64,000 nt of DNA from Frondihabitans sp. PhB188 (GTDB taxonomy: Bacteria > Actinomycetota > Actinomycetes > Actinomycetales > Microbacteriaceae), in assembly GCF_003752365.1 (NCBI RefSeq), contig NZ_RJUO01000004.1, positions 1-64,000 of the forward strand, read 5' to 3'. This document shows, piece by piece, positions 43,124-51,336 of the stretch; positions within the stretch are counted from its first letter, which is position 1; every line of letters begins with the position of its first letter. The position numbers were made by a program, and so were the translations under genes. The notes beneath the pieces were generated by a model. It was not told the origin of the DNA. It was given only the letters and a program-made list of their open reading frames with translations, and did not search any database.

Positions 43124-45025
43124 CTAGCTCGGGCTCAGTGCCTCCTCGTCCGCCGCGCCGTTCTTCTGCACCGCGAACTGGGTCCGGTGGAGCTCCTCGT
43201 ACCGGCCGCCCGCGGCCAGCAGCTCTTCGTGCGTGCCGCGCTCCACGATCGAGCCGTCCTCCACCACGAGGATCATGTCCGCGCTCCGGATCGTGGAGAG
43301 GCGGTGAGCGATCACCATGGCGGTCCGCCCTTCGAGCGCCTCGCTGAGCGCCGCCTGCACGGCGGCCTCCGACGTCGAGTCCAGGGCCGCCGTCGCCTCG
43401 TCGAGGATGACGACCCGCGGCTGGGCGAGCAGGAGTCTCGCGATCGTCATCCGCTGACGCTCGCCCCCGGAGAGCCGGTAGCCGCGCTCCCCCACCACGG
43501 TGTCGAGCTGGTCGGGCAGCGAGCGGATGAGCGGCTCGAGCCGTGCGCGGCGCACGGCGTCCCACACCTCGTCGTCGGTCGCGTCCGGACGCGCCAAGCG
43601 GAGGTTCGAGAGGATGGTCTCGTGGAACAGGTGGCCGTCCTGCGTCACCATGCCCAGAGTGTGCCGCATGGACGCCAACGTGACGTCGCGGACATCCGTT
43701 CCCGACAGGCGCACCGCACCGCTGTCGACGTCGTAGAGGCGCGAGAGAAGTTGCGCGATCGTCGACTTGCCGGCGCCGGACGTCCCGACGAGGGCGACCG
43801 TCTGCCCCGGCTCGATCCGGAAGGACACGCCGTGCAGCACCTCGTCGCCGCCGCGGGTGTCGAGAGTCGAGACCTCCTCCAGGGAGGCGAGCGACACCTT
43901 GTCCGCTGACGGATAGGCGAAGCGGACGTCGTCGAACTCGACGGAGACCGGGCCTTCGGGCAAGACGGCGGCGTCGGGCTTCTCCTGGATGAGCGGTTCG
44001 AGGTCGAGCACCTCGAAGACCCGCTCGAAGCTGACCACCGCGCTCATGATCTCGACTCGGGCGCTCGCGAGGCCGGTCAGCGGAACGTAGAGGCGGGTGA
44101 GGAGGAGCGCCAGAGTGACCACGTCGCCGGTGTTCAGCTGGCCGCCGAGTGCGAGGAAGCCGCCGAGGCCGTACACGAGCGCGAGAGCGAGAGCGGAGAC
44201 GAGCGTCAGGGCGGTCACGAAGACGAACTGCAGCATCGCGGCGCGCACCCCGATGTCGCGCACGCGGGCGGCGCGCACGCGGAACTCCTCGGCCTCCTCG
44301 TCGGGCCGGCCGAACAGCTTGACGAGGGTGGCGCCCGGCGCCGAGAAGCGCTCGGTCATCTGCGTGCTCATGGCGGCGTTGTGGTCGGCGGCCTCGCGAC
44401 GCAGCGCCGCGAGACGACTGCCCATCCGGCGCGCGGGCACGAGGAAGATGGGCAGCATGACGATGGCGAGGACCGTCACGAGCCACGACGTGCTGAGCAT
44501 GACGATCAGGGTGAGGATCAGCGCCACGGAGTTCGTGACCACGCCGGACAGCGTGCCGCTGAAGGCCTGCTGCGCCCCGATCACGTCGTTGTTGAGGCGG
44601 CTCACGAGGGCGCCCGTCCGTGTGCGCGTGAAGAACGCGATCGGCATCTTCTGCACGTGGTTGAAGACCGCGGTGCGGAGGTCGAGGATGACGCCCTCGC
44701 CGATGCGCGCCGAGTACCAGCGCGTCACAAGCGACACGCCGGCGTCGGCCACGGCCACCGCGGCGATGCCGATCGCGAGCCAGGCGATCGTGGCGATCGC
44801 GCCGTCGGCCACGATGACGTCGACGACCCTGCCGGCCAGCACCGGCGTCGCGACCGCGAGGAACGCTCCGACGACGGAGAGGAGGACGAAGACGATCAGC
44901 TTGGCCCGGTAGGGCACCGAGAACGTCAGGATCCGACGCACGGACGCACGCGAGATGCCGTGCTTGCCGTCTCGGGCGGACGAGATCTTGTAGAGCGAGC
45001 TCCAGGCCGCGGACTCCATGCTCAT
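43124..45025 (-). CDS. ABC transporter, fused membrane and ATPase domains (exporter half-transporter)
   Basis: 633 residues. Six membrane segments span residues about 35-340, including FNHVQKMPIAFFTRTRTGAL in the coupling region. The ATPase has Walker A GTSGAGKST, signature LSGGERQRM, Walker B VVILDEATAALDS and switch IAHRLSTIRSADM. An insertion of about 15 residues (KVSLASLEEVSTLDTRGGDE) lies between the first strand and Walker A. It should work as a homodimer; substrate unknown. ATG at 45025 has a GGAAGGAA site. Confidence 0.93.
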   Translation of the reverse strand: MSMESAAWSSLYKISSARDGKHGISRASVRRILTFSVPYRAKLIVFVLLSVVGAFLAVATPVLAGRVVDVIVADGAIATIAWLAIGIAAVAVADAGVSLVTRWYSARIGEGVILDLRTAVFNHVQKMPIAFFTRTRTGALVSRLNNDVIGAQQAFSGTLSGVVTNSVALILTLIVMLSTSWLVTVLAIVMLPIFLVPARRMGSRLAALRREAADHNAAMSTQMTERFSAPGATLVKLFGRPDEEAEEFRVRAARVRDIGVRAAMLQFVFVTALTLVSALALALVYGLGGFLALGGQLNTGDVVTLALLLTRLYVPLTGLASARVEIMSAVVSFERVFEVLDLEPLIQEKPDAAVLPEGPVSVEFDDVRFAYPSADKVSLASLEEVSTLDTRGGDEVLHGVSFRIEPGQTVALVGTSGAGKSTIAQLLSRLYDVDSGAVRLSGTDVRDVTLASMRHTLGMVTQDGHLFHETILSNLRLARPDATDDEVWDAVRRARLEPLIRSLPDQLDTVVGERGYRLSGGERQRMTIARLLLAQPRVVILDEATAALDSTSEAAVQAALSEALEGRTAMVIAHRLSTIRSADMILVVEDGSIVERGTHEELLAAGGRYEELHRTQFAVQKNGAADEEALSPS

Positions 45026-45134
45026 TGCGGTTCCTTCCGTCGACCCCCGGCGCAGCCTGGTCGGTGGACGGGGCGGTGGCGCAGCCGGGAGCAGGCCGAG
45101 ACTAACCCACTGCGCGCCCTGCGAGACTTGTCGC

Positions 45135-46151
45135 ATGCCCGTCCACGGTTCCCCGCTCCAGCGTCTCGGCTTTCTCACGATCGGCTCGTTCGACCCCGCG
45201 GCCCCGGCCGGCGGCCACGAGGACACGCTGCGGGTGATCGAGCGCGGCGAGCAGCTCGGCCTCGACAGCGCCTGGCTGCGCCACCGGCACCTGCAGCCGG
45301 GCATCTCGTCGCCGGTCGCGATCATGGCGGCGGCGTCTCAGCGGACGAGCCGCATCGAGCTCGGCACGGCAGTCACTCCGATCGGAGCGGAGAACCCGTT
45401 CCGCCTCGCCGAAGACCTGGGCACCGTCGATGTGCTGCTGGGTGGGCGCCTCAACCCCGGCTTCTCGGCGGGGACCCCGATGAACTTCGACCTCTACCGC
45501 GACGCGATCTACCCCGACACCGCTGAGCAGGAGGACCTCGGCTACGACCGCCTGATCCGCCTGCGCAACCTGGTGCGGGGCGACGCCGTCAGCGAGGCCG
45601 GCCGACGCGGCATCGAGGAGTTCAGCGGCATCGTGCAGCCCCACTCCCCCGGCCTCGTCGACCGCCTCTGGTGCGGCGTCGGCAGCACCCGCTCGGCCGT
45701 GTGGGCGGGCGAGAACGGCTTCCACCTGCTCGCCTCGAGCGTGACCCGCGCCGAGCACGGCACGGACTTCGCCGTCAACCAGCGCACCCAGATCGACGCG
45801 TACCGTGACGCCCACCCGAAAGGCGCGGCCGCCCGCGTCTCGCAGGGTCTCGTCGTCGTGCCCACCGACTCGGCGACGCCGGAGCAGCGCGCCCGCTACG
45901 CGACTTACGCCGAATCGCGGGCCGGCCGCGTCGGCGTTCCCCAGGGCCCCGGCAAGCTGCTGTTCGCGGCAGACCTCGTCGGCACCTCTGCCGAGATCGC
46001 CGACACGCTGCACGCCGACCCCGCCTACCAGGCCGTCGACGAGGTCGCGTTCGCACTGCCCTTCGCGCTCGAGCCCGACGACTACGCGCAGATCCTGACC
46101 GATCTCGCAGAGCACCTCGGCCCAGAGCTCGGCTGGGCGCCGTCCGCCTGA
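45135..46151 (+). CDS. LLM-class (luciferase-like) flavin-dependent oxidoreductase
   Basis: 338 residues, TIM-barrel pattern: LGFLTIGSFDP, ERGEQLGLDSAWLRHRHLQP, TSRIELGTAVTPIGAENPFR, VDVLLGGRLNPGFSAG and a C-terminal DEVAFALPFALEPDDYAQIL. These enzymes use FMN or F420. Divergent from the ABC transporter gene with a 109-bp gap. A GAGACT -10-like element lies six bases before ATG. Confidence 0.9.
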   Translation: MPVHGSPLQRLGFLTIGSFDPAAPAGGHEDTLRVIERGEQLGLDSAWLRHRHLQPGISSPVAIMAAASQRTSRIELGTAVTPIGAENPFRLAEDLGTVDVLLGGRLNPGFSAGTPMNFDLYRDAIYPDTAEQEDLGYDRLIRLRNLVRGDAVSEAGRRGIEEFSGIVQPHSPGLVDRLWCGVGSTRSAVWAGENGFHLLASSVTRAEHGTDFAVNQRTQIDAYRDAHPKGAAARVSQGLVVVPTDSATPEQRARYATYAESRAGRVGVPQGPGKLLFAADLVGTSAEIADTLHADPAYQAVDEVAFALPFALEPDDYAQILTDLAEHLGPELGWAPSA

Positions 46152-46197
46152 GCCGGTTCACTCGTCGTCACGGGCTCACAGTCTCAAGCGTGGCTTC

Positions 46198-46239
46198 ATC
46201 AACCGTCTGGTTGATAAATTCATAGAGACTTGATAACTT
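46198..46239 (+). promoter_or_regulatory. Promoter with overlapping operator upstream of the GH3 gene
   Basis: -35 TTGATA (46211-46216) and -10 TAACTT (46234-46239) have a 17-base spacer. The inverted repeat ATCAACC-GTCT-GGTTGAT (46198-46215) overlaps the -35 box, so a bound protein would block initiation. Predicted leader about 145 bases. A second TTGATA lies at 46230-46235. The gap 46152-46391 shows no credible gene. Confidence 0.6.
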
Positions 46240-46391
46240 TGCCGTGCCCCGAACGGGGGTGATCGCGTTCTCCCGCGATCGGGCCTCTGACTCTTGCCGC
46301 TGATCGATCACCGGCACTGAGGCCCCACCGGCTACGGCCGCGGTGTCGCACATTCCCGGGCGACATAAGAACTTCCCGAAAGGCCTCTTCC

Positions 46392-49172
46392 TTGGCTAAC
46401 GAAAAAAGGCGGAGGTCGCTTCTGGCGGCCACCGCGACAACCTGCGCGCTGGTGCTCATCGGCACCTTCGGAGGCGCTGGCGCCGTACAGGCCGCTCCTG
46501 CCCACACCCCCGGGCATGTCGCCCCGGGTCGAGCCGCCAATGCGGAGAAGGCCGAGGAGGCCATCCGCGACGGCTCGGGCCGCATCACCGAGGTGGCTCC
46601 GGTCGACGGCACCTGGATGAACCGCAAGCTCTCCGCCGACAAGCGGGCAGACCTCCTCATGGGCCAGATGACTCTCGAGGAGAAGGTGTCGAGGCTGCAC
46701 GGCGACTTCAGCGGTGAGACTGCCTTCTACATCGCTCCTCTCGCGCGCCTCGGCATCCCCGCCCTGCTCCTCACCGATGCGGGCTCGGGCGTCCGCGTGA
46801 CGAACTCGGCCACGAACGACGGAAAGGCGACGGCGCTTCCGGCGCCGATCGCACTCGGCGCGACCTGGGACACCGCCATGGCGAGCCAGTACGGCGACGT
46901 CCTCGGCAAGGAGGTCCGTGCAACCGGCCAGAACGGCCTCCTCGGACCGACCGGCGACCTCGTCCGGGATCCTCGCTGGGGACGCCAGTTCGAGGCCCTC
47001 GGCGAAGACCCGGCCCTCGCCTCCGCGCTGCTCGGGCCGGAGATCAAGGCCGTGCAGTCTCACGACGTGGTCGCGACCATCAAGCACCCCGCCGTCTACA
47101 ACGAGGAGACCAGTCGTCTCAACGGCGGCAACGTCACCGTCAGCGAGCGTGCGCTCCGCGAGACGTACCTCGCACCGATCGAGGCTTCGATCAAGGCCGG
47201 CGTCGGCTCGGCCATGTGCTCCTTCAACAAGGTCAACACGGTCTACGCCTGCGAGAACTCCGAGGTCTTCGACATCCTCAAGAAGAGCTACGGCTTCAAA
47301 GGCTTCATCCAGACGGACTACGGCGCCGCTCACAGCACCGTCGCCGCCGCGAACTCCGGCCTCGACGTCGAGTTCCCCGCCGCCGGCTACTTCGGGCAGC
47401 CCCTCATCGACGCCGTGAACAACGGCCAGGTGTCGCGTGCCACCGTCGATGACAAGGTGCACCGAGTCCTTCGCACGATGTTCGCCATGGGCGCTTTCGA
47501 CCGCCCCATCGGCACCAGCCCGCTGACCGTGAGCGCCGACCGCGCCGCGGCCGCGAACATCGCCGAGAAGTCCGCCGTTCTCCTGAAGAACAGCGCGGCG
47601 ACAGGTGCTGCGTCCCGTGCAGCCGTCCTGCCCCTCGATCCTGCGAAGACGAAGTCGGTTGCCGTGATCGGCGCCGACGCCGACGCCCTCGCCACGGGCG
47701 GCGGCAGCTCGGTCGTGAAGCCGACCGCGTCGGTGACCCCTCTCGCCGGCATCAAGAAGCGTCTCGGGTCCTCCGCGGCCGTCTCGTTCACGCCGGGAAC
47801 CGACCCGGTGGGCCCGGCTCACTCCCTGAGCGGCGCCGCCGTTCCGTCGTCCGTGATGGCGACGTCGTCCGATCCGACGACCACCGGCCTCACCGCCGAG
47901 TACTGGTTCAACCAGGACCGGTCGGGCACCCCGGATGTCACCCGCACCGACAAGCAGGTCGCGCTCAGCGCCGGGTTCCTCGCCATTCCCGGGCTGTACG
48001 GATCCTCGGTCCCCGCCGTTCCGGGCTATAACTTCGGCGGTCCGCTCTCGGCGCGCTGGTCGGGAACCATCACGGCACCGGCCGACGGCGCCTACGCCCT
48101 GTCGCTGACCGGTTTCGGCAGTTCGAGCCTGTACCTCGACGGACAGCAGATCATCGACGGGTCGAACCCGCACGCGGTCCGCACCGACACGGGAGCCACC
48201 CTGCGCCTGGTCAAGGGCGAGTCGCATGACCTCCGCGTCGAGTACAGCAACAACGCCTCCGACCCCGACCAGGAGAGCTCCGCCGACCTCGTCATGACCT
48301 GGACTCACCCGTCTCAGATCGTGGTTCCGGCAGTCGCCGAGGCCGTCGCCGCCGCCAAGAAGGCGTCCGTCGCGGTCGTCTTCGCTCGCGACTACGTCGG
48401 CGAGGGTCGCGACAAGAAGACCCTGACTCTGGCGAACGAGCAGGACGCTCTCATCTCAGCCGTGACGAAGGCGAACCCCCGCACCGTCGTGGTCCTGACG
48501 ACGAGCGGATCGGTGAACATGCCGTGGCTCGGTTCCGTTCCGTCGGTCCTCGAGGCGTGGTACGGCGGACAGGAGCAGGGCACCGCAATAGCTCGCGTCC
48601 TGTTCGGCGACGTCAACCCGTCGGGCAAGCTGCCGGTCACGTTCGCCAAGAACGACGTGTCGACGCCCACCTCGGCACCGGCATCGTTCCCCGGCATCGA
48701 CCGCACGGCGACGGTCGATGGAGTCAACATCGGCTACCAGGCCTACCGCGCTGCCAAGATCTCCCCGCAGTTCGCGTTCGGCTCCGGTCTCAGCTACACG
48801 AAGTTCAGCTACAGCAAGTTCGCGGTCAAGGCCTCCACGAAGACCGTCACCCGCGGAGCACCCGCATCGGTCACAGCGACGGTCCGAGTGACGAACACCG
48901 GCGCCCGATCCGGCACCGAGACCGCGCAGATGTACGTCGGCACCCTGCCCTCGAAGAGGGTCGCGACATCACCGCAGAAACTGGCCGGCTTCACCAAGGT
49001 CACTCTGCGTGCGGGACAGTCCAAGACCGTCACCGTGAAGCTCAGCGCGCGAGCGTTCGCCTACTGGAACTCGTCGAAGGACGTCTGGGCCACTCCCACC
49101 GGCAAGGTCACCGTGAGCGTCGGATCGTCGTCCGCCGACATCCGGCAGAAGGCAGTCGCCGTCCTCCGGTAG
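46392..49172 (+). CDS. Secreted GH3 beta-glucosidase with PA14 and FnIII-like domains
   Basis: 926 residues. Sec signal peptide: KRRRSLLAATATTCALVLIG, cleavage near VQAAPA. GH3 N-domain (about 80-360) with TLEEKVSRL, GPTGDLVRDPRWGRQFEALG, ATIKHPAVYNEE and nucleophile Asp in GFIQTDYGAAHS. GH3 C-domain is interrupted by a PA14 domain (about 500-635: LTAEYWFNQDRSG, GAYALSLTGFGSSSLYLDGQ). The FnIII-like end reads FGSGLSYTKFSYS onward. Loss of the usual SDW for TDY at the nucleophile is mild. TTG start after GAAAGG. It should cleave beta-linked glucosides outside the cell. Confidence 0.93.
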   Translation: MANEKRRRSLLAATATTCALVLIGTFGGAGAVQAAPAHTPGHVAPGRAANAEKAEEAIRDGSGRITEVAPVDGTWMNRKLSADKRADLLMGQMTLEEKVSRLHGDFSGETAFYIAPLARLGIPALLLTDAGSGVRVTNSATNDGKATALPAPIALGATWDTAMASQYGDVLGKEVRATGQNGLLGPTGDLVRDPRWGRQFEALGEDPALASALLGPEIKAVQSHDVVATIKHPAVYNEETSRLNGGNVTVSERALRETYLAPIEASIKAGVGSAMCSFNKVNTVYACENSEVFDILKKSYGFKGFIQTDYGAAHSTVAAANSGLDVEFPAAGYFGQPLIDAVNNGQVSRATVDDKVHRVLRTMFAMGAFDRPIGTSPLTVSADRAAAANIAEKSAVLLKNSAATGAASRAAVLPLDPAKTKSVAVIGADADALATGGGSSVVKPTASVTPLAGIKKRLGSSAAVSFTPGTDPVGPAHSLSGAAVPSSVMATSSDPTTTGLTAEYWFNQDRSGTPDVTRTDKQVALSAGFLAIPGLYGSSVPAVPGYNFGGPLSARWSGTITAPADGAYALSLTGFGSSSLYLDGQQIIDGSNPHAVRTDTGATLRLVKGESHDLRVEYSNNASDPDQESSADLVMTWTHPSQIVVPAVAEAVAAAKKASVAVVFARDYVGEGRDKKTLTLANEQDALISAVTKANPRTVVVLTTSGSVNMPWLGSVPSVLEAWYGGQEQGTAIARVLFGDVNPSGKLPVTFAKNDVSTPTSAPASFPGIDRTATVDGVNIGYQAYRAAKISPQFAFGSGLSYTKFSYSKFAVKASTKTVTRGAPASVTATVRVTNTGARSGTETAQMYVGTLPSKRVATSPQKLAGFTKVTLRAGQSKTVTVKLSARAFAYWNSSKDVWATPTGKVTVSVGSSSADIRQKAVAVLR

Positions 49173-49216
49173 ACGCGATCTCGAATAGCCGCTGAGGCAT
49201 AGCGCCCCAGGGCGAG

Positions 49217-49250
49217 AACGGTCACCTCCTAGACTCAGGGGGTGACCGTT
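49217..49250. promoter_or_regulatory. Inverted repeat at the start of the TetR gene
   Basis: AACGGTCACC (49217-49226) and GGTGACCGTT (49241-49250) are exact reverse complements, 14 bases apart. The right arm includes the GTG start at 49242, and TAGACT (49230-49235) between the arms can act as -10. This could be the repressor's own operator, or it could help terminate the GH3 transcript. Confidence 0.6.
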
Positions 49251-49892
49251 TCGCGTCCCGGCGCTACCGGACATCGAAGCGGTCCGCCGACCAATCGCCG
49301 GGGTGCTCAGACCCGTGCGGTCATCCTGGCTGCTGCCGGGGAGCTTTTCGGCTCCCAGGGCTTCTTCGGCACGAGCGTCCGTGAGATCGCTGCCGGCGCA
49401 GGGGTGAACCATGCAACCCTCCTCCACCACTTCGCATCCAAGGAGCTCCTCCTCGAGGCCGTCCTGGACGAACGGGAACAGCAGGTGTACCGCCTCGTCG
49501 GTCCGGTCGATCCTCGTCCCGACTTCCGGGCGTTCTACCGCCGCCTGACTCAGCACAACGAGTCCGTGCCCGGCCTGATCGCCCTTTTCGCCCGCACCTC
49601 GGTGGATGCGACGAATGCCAATCACCCGCTGCACGAGCAGTTCCAGACCCGGTACGACCGGGTCGTCCGCACGATGACGATCGAGTTCGAACGGCTGGAG
49701 ACACTCGGGCTCCTCCGACCGGGAATCGAGCCAGCGAAAGCGGCACGCACCCTGATTGCCACCCAGGACGGCGCCCAGATCCAGTGGCTCTTCGACCCCG
49801 AGGGCGTCGACATCAACGACATCATCCAGAGGCTGCTCGACACGCTGCTCACAGATCCGCCCGCCGAGCCGGAGACGGCGTCGGCCCCCTAG
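49242..49892 (+). CDS. TetR-family transcriptional regulator
   Basis: 216 residues. The HTH reads ELFGSQGFFGTSVREIAAGA, then GVNHATLLHHFASKELLLEAVL (residues about 30-75, in part). The C-terminal domain is helical. It follows the GH3 gene by 69 bases and has its own promoter-like TAGACT six bases upstream, so it may be leaderless. Likely a local regulator of the GH3 gene or of itself. Confidence 0.92.
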   Translation: MTVSRPGATGHRSGPPTNRRGAQTRAVILAAAGELFGSQGFFGTSVREIAAGAGVNHATLLHHFASKELLLEAVLDEREQQVYRLVGPVDPRPDFRAFYRRLTQHNESVPGLIALFARTSVDATNANHPLHEQFQTRYDRVVRTMTIEFERLETLGLLRPGIEPAKAARTLIATQDGAQIQWLFDPEGVDINDIIQRLLDTLLTDPPAEPETASAP

Positions 49893-50145
49893 CGATTTCG
49901 GCCAGGTGTTCGCGGCTGCGGGGCCCGAAGGGGAGCAAGAGTCGGCGGGCCGCCACCGATCGGGGTACTTACGGGTTGCAATCTGAGAGTTCTCTGATGT
50001 GATCTCGACAAGCCGCCCGACCAGGCGTAGCTTCTGATCCACACCGGACCAACCATCCGGCCTTCGAGTCTTACCAGCTCGCTCGCTCGCTCGCCGTCGT
50101 TCATCGATGGCAGACGACCTCAGTCAACCGATGAAGGTGATTGCC

Positions 50146-51204
50146 GTGGATCAGACGGATGCTCGCACCCGACTCCACCTGGCGCGCCTTCTTCTCCTCT
50201 CGGGCCTCGTCGCTCTCGCCTTCATCGCCATCGGCTTCCTCTCGTCCAGCCAGGCCCACGCCGAGACGGCACCCCCGTCGGGTGGCCTGCTCGGCGGTGC
50301 CACGTCGGCCGTCGGCAAGACGGTCTCGGGTGTGACCGGTGCTGTCGACAAGCCCGTCGCGTCCGTCGGCTCGACCGCGGGAGCCGCTGTCAAGGCGGTC
50401 ACCGGCTCTGTCGCGAAGGCGACCGCCCCCGTTCAGCCCGTGCACCAGGTGGTCGTGAAGGCCACCCCGGTCGTGACGAAGCCTGTCCAGGCCGTGTCGA
50501 CCGTCACCGCATCGAAGCCCGTCGGCACCGTCGTCACTCCGGTCGCGCAGACCGTCGACAAGGTCGTCGCGGCCGTCCCGGTGGTCGCACCCGTCGTCCA
50601 CGCTGTCGCGGGCACCACCCCCGTCGAGACCGTGACCACCCCGGTCAGCTCCGGCGTCGACGACGTCGTGTCGACAGTCGGCGAGAGCGTCTCGACGGTC
50701 GGCGACGGTGTCGCCGAAGGGACGGACGGCGGCTCGACCGGAACGCCGGCACTGCCCGTTCCGACCATTCCCGGGTCCGACATCCCGACCCCTGCCGCCC
50801 ACGGCTCCGTCGCTGTCGTGCCGGCAACCGACGGCTCGGCTGCCATCTCCCTCGCTTCTTCCGACAAGGTCGCCGCCAGCCTCGAGGCCGCTGAACAGGG
50901 CGTCTCGCACACTTCCGGCTTCCTCGTCGCCCCTGCCGAGACCAGCGCCACCACCTCGGCTTCCGCTGCCGAACCGGTCACTCCGGCCCGCTCGCCCCTG
51001 GCACCCGAGGCCCCGGCACCGGCGGCCCCCGCAGCCACGTCGAGCGCATCGGCCGCCCAGGGCAGCAACGGCAACGGCAGCTCCCCCGCCGCGACCGACG
51101 GTTCGGGATTCTCGATCCTCCTCGCCGCCGGCCTGGCCGCGCCGAGCACGTCTTCCGAGATCCCCTCGGACCCCACGTACGACTTCGACACCTCACCCGA
51201 CTGA
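50146..51204 (+). CDS. Secreted Val/Pro/Ala-rich low-complexity protein
   Basis: 352 residues from GTG at 50146, six bases after AAGGTG; an ATG 13 codons upstream lacks a site. Signal peptide with basic start and ARLLLLSGLVALAFIAIGFL, cleaved near QAHAET. The mature part has imperfect repeats of the type VGKTVSGVTGAVDKPVASV and V..PVVAPVVHAV, then a Ser/Ala/Pro-rich tail. No wall anchor. It precedes the chaplin-like gene by 132 bases and may act with it at the cell surface. Family not recognised. Confidence 0.72.
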   Translation: MDQTDARTRLHLARLLLLSGLVALAFIAIGFLSSSQAHAETAPPSGGLLGGATSAVGKTVSGVTGAVDKPVASVGSTAGAAVKAVTGSVAKATAPVQPVHQVVVKATPVVTKPVQAVSTVTASKPVGTVVTPVAQTVDKVVAAVPVVAPVVHAVAGTTPVETVTTPVSSGVDDVVSTVGESVSTVGDGVAEGTDGGSTGTPALPVPTIPGSDIPTPAAHGSVAVVPATDGSAAISLASSDKVAASLEAAEQGVSHTSGFLVAPAETSATTSASAAEPVTPARSPLAPEAPAPAAPAATSSASAAQGSNGNGSSPAATDGSGFSILLAAGLAAPSTSSEIPSDPTYDFDTSPD

Positions 51205-51336
51205 CGGTCCGCTCCCTGCCCCTCTCGGAGGCAGATACGCGACCACCGCTGCTCCGGACGCACCCCGTCAGAACAGCAACCGCACATCCCGACTCCGGGA
51301 TGGCGGACCATCAGTCAAATTTGTGGAGTCATCATC

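Noticed and set aside
46168-46353. 61-codon minus-strand ORF between the LLM enzyme and GH3 genes
   Set aside because: It covers the promoter and operator of the GH3 gene, has no ribosome site, and its codon use does not match the neighbours.
46332-48308. 658-codon minus-strand ORF over the GH3 gene
   Set aside because: Antisense to the signal peptide and catalytic domains of the beta-glucosidase; no motifs of its own.
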